The translations under genes were made by a program, and so were the position numbers. This document shows positions 12,003 to 21,142 of a stretch of DNA of 64,000 bases, in pieces. How positions within the stretch are numbered: the first letter of the stretch is position 1; every line of letters begins with the position of its first letter. The notes beneath the pieces are model-generated. The model saw only the letters and a program-made list of their open reading frames with translations. It ran no database searches and was not told where the DNA came from. The stretch is from Scytalidium lignicola (lineage: Eukaryota; Ascomycota; Leotiomycetes), in assembly GCA_002812745.2 (NCBI GenBank), contig NCSJ02000200.1, positions 1 through 64,000 of the forward strand, given 5' to 3'.

Positions 12003-13703
12003 TAACTTAATTATTTGTGGAAGCGACGTTTAGTAAAGGAGATACATGTAACGGAGAATAGTAATGGAAATGCAAGTAGCAGAGCTACAAGTGTCGGAGA
12101 TGTAGCTTATTCCGTTAATAGGATAACAATTCTTTTTATTCTTGTCTCTCTCCATTTCCTTTCCTTTGCAAGAAAGACTTGAAAAATTGTAACACACAAA
12201 CAGTCACTCGTATTTTCTTTGAAAACTTCAACTCTTAAGAAAGAAACTTCATCAATTAATGCTATTGAATTTACTCATCTGACTTGCATCTCGAACTTCA
12301 GATGAACTTTAAAGCAGATATAAGTGTATTAAAGTGATCAAGTTATACTTATAACCAAGCCTTAGATTTGTTAGTGGAGGAACTTCATAATATCCTTTCT
12401 CTAGAACGGTCGCTTTTTGTAATCACTTAACTTCTCTAGCATTGAATCAATAACATAGGCAAGTTCAACTCCATTGCCCTTCTTAACAATGTCATACAAA
12501 CTAATCATATAAAATCTTACACAAAAGATTATAACCTTAGTTTTTAAGAGAACTTTCAATGTTTAACGCTTATATTATAGTTAACATTAGTTAATATCGA
12601 TCAACTCTAAGCCGTCTAAAAGTGTATGTCCCTTTTCTGGATAGTAATTATTTCCATTTAAACGAAAAAGGTCTTTCTCATCGACTTGGAGACTTCACTA
12701 TATGCAACAAGATTAAAACAGTGATAACAGACACACTACAAAAGGGAAAACACATATGTTAAAACGTTAAATAAGGTCACCAGTTTTCATTTAAGCTACA
12801 AACTTATTTACACCTTTGCCAATTCTTTCCTTATAATAAGTTATAAACATGTGAATATCCTTGAATAATATACTGATACACGATGAACTGTTAAAACCAC
12901 TTGAGAAACATAAAATGAAGCCTTGTAAACGAAACTCTTCATTGCCATTAAAGCATATTAAGTAAAAATCTTCTTCTACGTTTTTACACATAATTTGAAG
13001 AGTTATTACTGGATCTTGTAATGCTTTTTAAAGATCATATGTCTTCTTTGTTACAAAGTTTTTAAAGGTTTGATTGTTAACACAGAACATAGTAGGAAAG
13101 CATTTAAAAACATATTTAATAATGACTTATGTGAAAAGTTTAATAATAGCCAAGAAGTTAATGTCGTTAACATTAATAATTTATTGAGGATTTCCTTTCA
13201 TTGTTATAATTCTTTCGTTTAATTGATTAAGATATCCTTAGTCCATTTAGATCTAATCATTTTTAAAACTTTCTCAACACTTGAAATTCTTCAATTAAAT
13301 ATTCTTTCATCAAAATGATTAGAGAAAAGCTCATTTACTTATAATAACATGTACGTTAAATTTAAAAGGTTAGTATAAACGTTGAAATTCTTTAATGAAA
13401 TCAAAACTAGAATACTTATTTACATCATTAGTCGATTCGTTAATAAAGGTAATTCTTACATTAACTTTCAATTGAAAAAGGTAATAATGATATTTTTGTC
13501 CTTATAATTTCTGTATACTAATAGTGATAATAACTGTAAGAGCAACTACATAAATGATTATTAGTGAAATTAAAGTTATGATAATAAAAGAGTTTATGAA
13601 AAGATCAAACTAAGAATTATAATTAACTTCAATTTTAAAAAGATAAACCTTAAAATATGTTATTATTATAAATGAGTTTTGACTTTACACATATAGAATA
13701 CTT
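12003..13703. other. AT-rich intergenic block, nothing recognised
   Basis: No coding region, RNA gene or clear repeat found. Small open frames such as 12791-12991 (minus) have no recognisable similarity. Base composition and transition-like decay resemble the neighbouring repeat blocks. Confidence 0.4.
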
Positions 13704-14860
13704 TTAATTCATTCTGAATATTACGCTAAAATTGAAGTCTATTGTTCTAGATCTTACATTAAAGTCTTCATACTGCCGTAAAGGCTTTCCACACTCGTTG
13801 ATCTCGGTCGTGTAGCACTTGTCCATGTCCTCTGTCATGGTAACATCTGTCCCATCGCTATTGTAACCGCTATCAGAGCAGCCGTGCTCGTCCATGGCTT
13901 CGTCGGCGCCGTCGTTGCCGTCGCTTCCATCGTCCTCAGAGTCGAAGAGGACATCATCGTCGGATCCAGGGTCGTCGCCAGCATCGCTATCACTGTCGTA
14001 CTCAAGCTCGTCGTCGTCATCACAATACACTGCCTTCCAAGGGTATAAGTTCTTGTTAATCTCTTCTCTCTCGCCAAGAGGGTCTTGGCTGGCGTTGTCC
14101 TTTGATGAGTGAACAAATTCCGCTAGTCAACCGCCTGTATAGGCTTGGAACAGCATTATAGTAGCGACGTCATGACAGTCGTCCTCGGTAGGGAAGACGG
14201 ATTCATCACGGGCCCAGTACTGGACAAGCATGAGAAGCAGGTCGTCCGGTCCGGCTACAAGCTTAAGTTTAGACGTGGTATCCAGCTCAAAGTCGACCTT
14301 GAGTATGCCGTCGATATACTTTAATCATAGATCAGCGTGCAATACAAGAATAACATTGGAGGAGGATTGTCATACCTTGACAACCTCGTGTCTGTCATTC
14401 GTGTCCACGTATTCACCATTCACTCGGCAATAGAGCATCTTGAAATCCCGCCAGTATATATGAATCGACCTTCTCTTCCCTTTCTTCCGGTTCTTCCCCA
14501 AGTAGTTCGCACAGATCCAGTAGAGGAACAACATCATCTTCCCCTTGCCGCAATTCTGCTTGAGAATAGCAGTACGCCAATCTCCTAATCGACGATAATC
14601 GTAGTACCTGTCTTTAGTCAGTCCGACCTGATCAAATCACTAGGATCCGAGTCTTGCAAGCATACTTCATGAATTTGTGTCTAATGTAGTAGATACTAGC
14701 CTTGGTATTCTCAGAGTCCAACGGCTGTAAGAACAGTTTATTATCCAAACCGACCTCCATCCGTTAATAATCTTCTTCGCTTAATATCTGCTTTTCCCTC
14801 TCCTTCAATATTCGATTAACGTCAGTGCGTTTTTGAGAACATTTTAGAGGACGTTGAAAG
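13704..14860 (-). pseudogene. Broken FluG-domain / DUF3435-like gene
   Basis: Read leftward, segments in successive frames give ILKEREKQILSEEDY, then VGLDNKLFLQPLDSEN, then GKMMLFLYWICANYLGKN and WRDFKMLYCRVNGEYVDTND. A well-formed 57-bp intron (14319-14375) leads to YIDGILKVDFELDTTSKLKL, then LLMLVQYWARDESVFPTEDD and IMLFQAYTGG, a stop (probably CGA changed to TGA), then LAEFVHSSKD and an acidic tail. This pattern resembles fungal FluG-domain/DUF3435 proteins, the tyrosine-recombinase-like family that includes Starship captains. At least three stops or shifts inactivate it, and it runs out in AT-rich DNA at 13704. Family assignment is from memory of the motif pattern and is moderate. Confidence 0.55.
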
Positions 14861-14869
14861 TGTGTGCCG

Positions 14870-15500
14870 CTAGAACTTAGATCGTAAAAGCCATGATCCT
14901 GTAGCCCAAGAAGTCTCAATGGCAGCGAGGATGTCCGCCGCCAAGAGCAAGACAAGGAAGAGTGAGGGAGAGGAGGGAGAAAGGAGGTTTCGAAGAGGTA
15001 TGCAAAGTCGATCGAGTTCATGAGTCGACGGTTGTATGAAGAGTTGAGTTGCAGAGGGGTGGTGAAGATATAGATGGCAACGACGAGAGAATAAACTTCG
15101 AGGGTGCTTCATGGAGGAGTGGATCATAGCCAATGTCAAGGGTAAGAGGAAGACACTAGAACTGTCGAGCGTTCAAGGTCTAAAGCCTTCGAGAGGAAGA
15201 AAGCAGCGAAGGTAAGCGAAGGAGGAATGAGTGTAGAACAGGAGTTGTAGAGTTGTAGTATAGATGTGAAGGGCGGCGAGGAGAAAATAAACTTGATCTT
15301 GGTGGAGGAGGGAATCGTAGCCAAAAACAGAACTCGTCGAGAAGTCGAGAGAGAGAGAAGGTAGAGAGAGAACAGTGTGGAGAAGAGTGTTTAAAGGAGA
15401 TGCGATGGTTGCTGGAGGTCGAGAGTAAGCGGAAACTACGAGAACTTATGTAGCCGAAAGCAGCTTCAAGGCAGAGACAGACAAGGCCTGCCATGACTGA
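14870..15500. repeat. Purine-biased region with imperfect ~215-bp duplication
   Basis: About 15020-15230 and 15230-15440 are imperfect tandem copies. Both contain a guanine/adenine-rich run followed by AATAAACTT, then TGGAGGAG and ATCGTAGCC or ATCATAGCC. Several overlapping open frames on the minus strand (serine/leucine-rich translations) are low-complexity shadows with no similarity. This may be the promoter region of the broken FluG-like gene just downstream. Confidence 0.55.
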
Positions 15501-17297
15501 TAAGAAGCTGTTTCTGGCTCCTGGATTGAGGAATTTGGATGGTTAGGATGATTGACGATGACAACCAGCAATTTTGACGGGGACGCAGTTTTCGGGGAGT
15601 CGTAACTCCAAGCAAACCGAGGCACATACGCTGTAGGCAGAGTTTAGCAAGCGGTCGAGGCTACGGAAAACAACAACCAAACCAGCCGAATTCAACGGCC
15701 TAAACTGTGGTACTCAGTCATGTAATATTATTAATTTTTAGCTTTTTAATTGCTTATTTAGTTATAATATTAAAACTTGTAAAGTAATAGTCTAAAAACT
15801 TTTAAAAAGTTTTTATATTTTTTATGTTAAATTATTAAAGTTCTAATTTATTTAAAACCTTTAAGTAAATTTGTTTAAAGTAATGATATTAAAGATAAGT
15901 TAAAAAGAAAGTTAATCTTTGTAAGTTTAAACATTATGTTATAAACGTTTAAATGTATGTTAATAAACAGTATAATAAGAAAGTATTAATTAACGTAGTT
16001 TAAGTTCGCTTATAAGAAGCGAATATAAAATAAGTTTATATAAACATTAAAAATTAAGAATTAAAAAGTCTCATTTCACTTTTAAACCTTCTCTTTTCTC
16101 TATCTTAAATTAACATATACTTCATCTTCTTCTAAAATGCTTAGTTACAATGGTTGAACACTTCAGGAACTTGGACAGAAGGCAAACAGTTATTCCTTCA
16201 TAGTAGAAAAGGGAAGGGGGAAGAACAAAGTCTCAGTTTCAGACGGCCTTCATGTTGATTTGTTAGCATCGCAGTGCATCACCTTAAGAGGACGATATCC
16301 CTCAGTCAATCCTGGTAGCTGCGTTACAGAATGTATGATTAAAAGTTTATTTATGGTACTTAAAATGTGCTTTNAAAAGTTTTCGATGTTATATTCGAAT
16401 TTTATTTGAATAAAGATAAACATAATATTACTAAAATAATACATTATATAATTCCACAAGTACTAAAAACAGTTCACAGTCTTATATTGAATTACAAGAA
16501 GGCTTTAAATTGACTATATGTTATTCTTTGTGAGCTCTGTACTTAATTGTCAAGTGATAACATGTTATAGCATATGCTAGTTAGTAGATGTAACCCTGGT
16601 AGCCCTAGTAGCTTACGTACAAGGAGTCTACAACTATAAAAGACCTATTCTCTGACGGTCTTAGAAGGTCAAAGATCAATTTGTATTCTATTTCAGAACC
16701 TCAGTTACTGTTTACACTGTTGTGTCGTTGTTATTTAGCTATTAGAGCAATGTCACAGTGTTATTAGCCTACCTAACCTTCCTCCACTCTGTACGTACGC
16801 AGCGCCCTGACATTAATGAAGGGTTGATGGAAGTTGCCAGGAATTATTACCAAGCTATTTTCCTCAATCAGCAGTCTCTATAAAGTATATTCTCCTAAAC
16901 AAGCATTGATTCCCGATAACTAAGCAAAATTAATGCCAATTGAAAGTAGATCATATAAAACGGTGCCAAAGCATTATGTGTTACCCTGACAGACCAATAT
17001 TTTTAAGTATGTGGCAACGGTACTTCGCGAGGTATTATACTGTTACTTGGAAGCTTAGTGGAGCAAGCAAGGGATTTTTATATGGAGTAAACGGTGGTGA
17101 TGCACACATAGCGTAGTGGGTATTCTCTACTTGTTAGGGAAATAAATAAGATCCCCCAACTTTGCTATTGCTGCACTTGGAAGAACGGGAATGGGAATAC
17201 AATTATGATAGTGACAAATAGGACTACAACAGTTTCTATCTTGATATTATCGCATAGACATGAGTGTTATATTTATCCAATCATCTGGTAAACTTAT
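15501..17297. other. Intergenic region, no gene recognised
   Basis: 15720-16100 is AT-rich; the rest is mixed. A 69-residue open frame (16250-16459, minus) contains an N and has no recognisable similarity. 17100-17297 is the probable 3' flank of the minus-strand permease. Confidence 0.4.
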
Positions 17298-18803
17298 TTA
17301 TAGGATATATCGGAAATTGGTGCTCTCATCAACTTCCATGCCGATTTCGTCCTCAATGCTCGTCAACTCTCTCACAGGCCCATATTTATCATCGAGCTTT
17401 TTATTGAGGTAAGTCAGCCAGGCGATCTCAATCAGAGACAGTACTACAGCAAGAGTACAAGCACCGAACGAGATCCAGAATCCTTTTTTATACAATGGAG
17501 CCTGAGAAACAGGAAAGACATGGGTTCCAAGTAGAGGGCCACACTGACCCACGAAGTTCATGAGGATGAATGCAGCACCTCTCTTGCTGTCATTGCCATT
17601 ATTATTAGATACCCAAGAAAGAACAAGGCCGATACATGGGTAGAGACCGCCAGTAACGAGGAACAATGCGAAATATTTGACAGCAACTTTGTGGGCAAAT
17701 ATGAGAATCAGGTAGCCCACAGCTCCAGTGGCACTGCACAATGCTAAGAATATGCCTCGCCTTTGAAACCGGTCCGATGCGAATCCAACAGCTAACACAA
17801 CCATGGCAGCGAACAGGTATGGTGGAGCAGAGAGACCTTGGGCACGGATGGAAGTGAATCCCATTCCTTGCAGGATTGCAGGTATATAAATAGGAAGTGA
17901 CGAATAACCGACATTGGACGAAAAGTATATGATCGTAGTCAGCCAGTTCTTGAGGTCTAGGAGACTCCAGAAGAACTCTCTCAGAGTGAGCCTTCGGTCA
18001 CGCTCTGGATTTCCGATTTGTCGAACTGTTCGGGCCCTGGCAATGTTTTTCTCTTTCTCTGTCAGAAATTGGCAATCTAGTGCATTGCTAGGCAACCAGT
18101 AATAGCCAAACAGGCCGACCACAACAGCTGGGAGTCCTTCAACCAGGAACAGAGCTCGCCAACCTTGAATGGACTGATGGTGAACAGTGACAAAATAGGC
18201 GAATGCACCCGCAAACGAGGCAGCTAGTGGAGCGATGGAAACGTACCATCCCAATCGTCGACCCATCTCCTTTCTGTAGTAGAAAAAGGAGAAAAAGTAA
18301 GCTAGGCCAGGGCTATAAGAGGACTCGAAGATGCCTAGCAACAGTCGTAAGACGAGCATTCCGGCGAAGTTCTGAGCAGCACCACAGCATCCGGCAATAA
18401 TTCCCCAGATGCAAATGACTGTGGAAACATAGTATCGAGCAGGAAAGATCTTGTAGAAAATAGTCTGCCAATCGAACAATATGTAGCCAAGATACAAAAC
18501 AGTCAAGAGCCACTGGTACTGGTTGTCGCTGATTCCCAGATCCTTGGACATGCCAGCAGTATTTGCATTTCCAATATTGCCGCGATCCATATAGGCCAGG
18601 AGGTAGGCCCCAGATACGTAGCCAAGAACAATGATATCGAGCTTCAAGAGCAAACGGCCCTCTTCGGCAGGCGTATACTCGAACTCGATAGCCTCCAAAG
18701 TGGCAACGTTGTTGGCCTTCTCAACGTTCACAGAAGTAGTCTCGATCCTCTCCTCAACGCAATCCATCTTGGACTGCCCAGCTGAAGGCTTCTCAGCGGC
18801 CAT
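17298..18803 (-). CDS. MFS permease, anion:cation symporter (Dal5/Tna1-like)
   Basis: A single uninterrupted 501-residue frame. After a roughly 55-residue hydrophilic N-terminus come 12 predicted spans. Family signatures seen: LAYMDRGNIGNANTAGM in helix 1, LGISDNQYQWLLTVLYLGY, RLLLGIFESSYSPGLAYF, then GWRALFLVEGLPAVVVG, and NNNGNDSKRGAAFILMNFVG in the C-terminal half. These mark the fungal allantoate/nicotinate/carboxylate symporter group, which usually imports organic anions across the plasma membrane. It is divergently transcribed from the LEU2-like gene over a 580-bp shared promoter, so it probably serves the same pathway, perhaps importing or exporting its acid. Substrate cannot be read from the sequence. 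Confidence 0.92.
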   Translation of the reverse strand: MAAEKPSAGQSKMDCVEERIETTSVNVEKANNVATLEAIEFEYTPAEEGRLLLKLDIIVLGYVSGAYLLAYMDRGNIGNANTAGMSKDLGISDNQYQWLLTVLYLGYILFDWQTIFYKIFPARYYVSTVICIWGIIAGCCGAAQNFAGMLVLRLLLGIFESSYSPGLAYFFSFFYYRKEMGRRLGWYVSIAPLAASFAGAFAYFVTVHHQSIQGWRALFLVEGLPAVVVGLFGYYWLPSNALDCQFLTEKEKNIARARTVRQIGNPERDRRLTLREFFWSLLDLKNWLTTIIYFSSNVGYSSLPIYIPAILQGMGFTSIRAQGLSAPPYLFAAMVVLAVGFASDRFQRRGIFLALCSATGAVGYLILIFAHKVAVKYFALFLVTGGLYPCIGLVLSWVSNNNGNDSKRGAAFILMNFVGQCGPLLGTHVFPVSQAPLYKKGFWISFGACTLAVVLSLIEIAWLTYLNKKLDDKYGPVRELTSIEDEIGMEVDESTNFRYIL

Positions 18804-18837
18804 TTCCTGTGTAAGATGATATTTTCAGTCAACAAAA

Positions 18838-18892
18838 GAGTCAAAGAATGATCAAAGAGTGATCAAAGAATGATCAAAGAATGGTTAAAGAA
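18838..18892. repeat. Five tandem 11-bp units in permease leader
   Basis: Units of the form ATGATCAAAGA follow each other with one or two changes each. Each central unit contains the palindrome TGATCA. The array lies 35-90 bases upstream of the permease start, so it is in its leader or core promoter. It could be a binding-site array or a simple slippage product. Confidence 0.75.
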
Positions 18893-19129
18893 CATGAGAT
18901 GATGAGTTATACGAGAGAGAGGAAGGAAGAGAGAGAGTAGCCTGACATATCATAGAAACAAACCGTTTGCGGGGTAATTGAGGAGTCCGGACGTGGCTCC
19001 CGAAACCACTGTCTTCATACAGCTCTCAGTTCAAGCAATTCCTCTTCCTGGGAGCCTGGACCCTGAAGAGGCCATTCCCCTAGAGTGTTATGGCATTTAC
19101 CCCTATTTCCCGTGCCATGTTGGCTATAC

Positions 19130-19145
19130 CCGTTGCCGGGTACGG
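19130..19145. promoter_or_regulatory. Overlapping CCG-N4-CGG sites (Leu3-like spacing)
   Basis: The 16-bp stretch CCGTTGCCGGGTACGG contains CCG-N4-CGG twice, at 19130-19139 and 19136-19145. The zinc-cluster regulator Leu3 binds everted CGG triplets with a 4-bp spacer (CCGGNNCCGG). The sites lie about 240 bases upstream of the LEU2-like start and 330 from the permease start. Whether Leu3 or the cluster's own Zn2Cys6 protein binds them is not known. Confidence 0.5.
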
Positions 19146-19383
19146 GGTAAGTGTGGGGGTGGGTCGGCCCCACAGCCTGGTTCCATCCACGACGGTTAAA
19201 GCCAGTTTAGCGTCCGCCCCCCTCTCGTGGCGTCCTGTCCGTGCAACATCATCTGTCCTACAAAGCTCAGCTTGAGCTCGTAGCACCTCTGAAGCATTCC
19301 AGGTCCATGCGACCACCTCTCTTCCATTAATAAAGCACTGCCTGGAATTTCAGTGGCGGGCCAACTCACCACGCCGGTTAGAA

Positions 19384-20518
19384 ATGCCTGAATTCAATAT
19401 TCTCGTTTTAGAGGGCGACCACATTGGGCCTGAGGTCGTTGCTGAGGCCGTCAAAGTGCTTCGCGCTGCTCAGGCCCACCCCACGGTCTCTAAGAAAAAT
19501 ATCAAGTTCAACCTCGAGTTTGATCTCCTCGGCGGCCAGTCAATTGATGCCCATGGTATCCCATTAACTCCTCAAGTCGTCGAGAAAGCAAAGAAATCAG
19601 ACGCCGTTCTCTTCGGTGCTGTCGGTGGTCCCAAATGGGGGATGACGGGAGCTTTACGACCAGAAACATCCGTCCTAGATTTGAGAAAGGCCTTGAACTG
19701 CTGGGCCAACATCCGGCCATGCAAAGTTCCTTCCCCTGGAGTCGCCAAGTGCTCGCCCCTCAAAGAGTCGGTAGTCACAGGCACCGACTTCATCGTTCTT
19801 CGAGAGAATTGCGGTGGGGTCTATTTTGGCGCCAAGGAAGAGAAGCCGGATTATGCTCACGACGTGTGGGGATACCATAGATGGGAGATTGAGCGGATAG
19901 CTCGCATGGCAGCTTACCTGTCTCGAAAGCACGGAGGTGCAGCCGGGCCAAGCAAGATCACGTCTATCGACAAGGCGAACGTCCTCTCTGTCTCCAGATT
20001 GTGGAGAGAAGCTGTGGGAACCGTTCACGACGCCGAGTTCTCAGATATCCCTCTCTCCAACCAGCTCTCGGATTCTTTAGCCTTAATCATGGTCAAGAAT
20101 CCTCGATCTCTCAACGGCATCGTCCTCTGCGATAATATATTCGGGGATCTTTTTTTCGGACGAAGCGGCCGCTGTGGTTGGATCTCTCGGCTTCAGCCCC
20201 TCTGCTTGTCTTGCGGGCATCCCGGGAGAGGGAAAGCTGACTGGCATGTACGAGCCTAGTCACGGCTCTGCTCCTGACTTGGCTCCAAACAAGGCGAATC
20301 CTATTGCAACGATCCAGAGTGCTGCTATGATGCTGCGGTATAGTTGTGATCTGGATTTTTTGGCCGATGCAATCGATGAGGCTATCAGCATCGCTTTGGA
20401 TGACAAGACTGCTGGAGGGTTGGAAGTTCGGACGGGGGATATCGGAGGGAAAGCTTCAACTAGAGAGATGGGAGATGCAGTTGTTTCTGCATTAGAGCGG
20501 GTTTTAAACAAGGCATAA
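19384..20518 (+). CDS. 3-isopropylmalate dehydrogenase paralogue (LEU2-like), frame broken at a T7 run
   Basis: Intronless. Frame one (19384-20158) and frame two (to 20518) join if one T of the seven at 20150-20156 is dropped, giving 377 residues, close to fungal Leu2. Seen: [10 protein letters not shown] (9-18), GAVGGPKWG (78-86), [13 protein letters not shown] (92-104), catalytic-type Tyr in GGVYFG (Y147), SIDKANV with Lys197, Asp230, then FGDLF, SDEAA after the join, [11 protein letters not shown] and NPIATI. The family oxidises and decarboxylates 3-isopropylmalate to 2-oxoisocaproate with NAD. The substrate-pocket helix keeps the Glu and one Leu but has Ser-Val where Leu-type enzymes usually have Gly-Leu, hinting at an altered side chain. 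The extra T may be a sequencing error like the Ns nearby, or a real lesion. Confidence 0.88.
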
Positions 20519-21142
20519 ATATTGAAGTAATTTCCATAAATAGAGTACATGACTATTATGTGAGCTTGTGCAACTCGTATGAAAAATATCTATGAAGACG
20601 ATGTGTCCGTCCTTATTCCTCCATGCACTCACCCACTGACTCCGTGAACACTACAAAAACTTTTCTGTCTCTCATTCACGCATTCTTCTGGCTTGCTTAC
20701 CTATGTGCAAGGAACATACTTGCCAAGGGATGCTCTAATCGGGAGGCCCGGGATACGGTGGTTCTGGACCTCATATGATCCGTTCCCCCCCCACAGGAGT
20801 GGAAGGGGTGCAGCTACGAGCAAAGAGTGGGATTCCACTCCCTCGTACATTTCCAACCTAGAGAACCATGAAAATCCACGAATGAAGGTGGCATAGTGGT
20901 AGTGAACCGACTATGGCCTGATTATAATAACGGGTAATGTCAGATTGAACCTAATATTCAAACCCCACACTACGGATGAAAAGATGTGGCTATAGCCTCT
21001 AAGTCAGGGTCCCAGTCTACGGCCCTCACTCCCCACAGTGTGATATAGGAGGCACTGTAAGCGACGATTCCACATACAACCGATTAACGGAAAAGCATAC
21101 CAGTAGAAACGCCTTTCAGCATCCTGTAATACCACCACCACT
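20519..21142. promoter_or_regulatory. Intergenic region upstream of LEU1-like gene
   Basis: Contains two CCG-N5-CGG sites, CCGGGATACGG (20748-20758) and CCGATTAACGG (21080-21090), the second about 55 bases before the start codon. The 67-residue open frame at 20693-20896 has no similarity. The first 60 bases are the 3' flank of the LEU2-like gene. Confidence 0.45.

Larger units (their letters stand above)
18804..19383. promoter_or_regulatory. Divergent promoter between permease and LEU2-like gene
   Basis: This 580-bp gap separates two outward-facing starts. It contains five 11-bp repeats next to the permease start (18838-18892) and two overlapping CCG-N4-CGG sites (19130-19145). Small open frames inside it show no similarity. 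Joint control of both genes is likely. Confidence 0.65.

Noticed and set aside
14764..15494. Several overlapping serine/leucine-rich minus-strand frames
   Set aside because: They overlap each other in different frames and translate a purine-rich imperfect repeat, as expected from low complexity.
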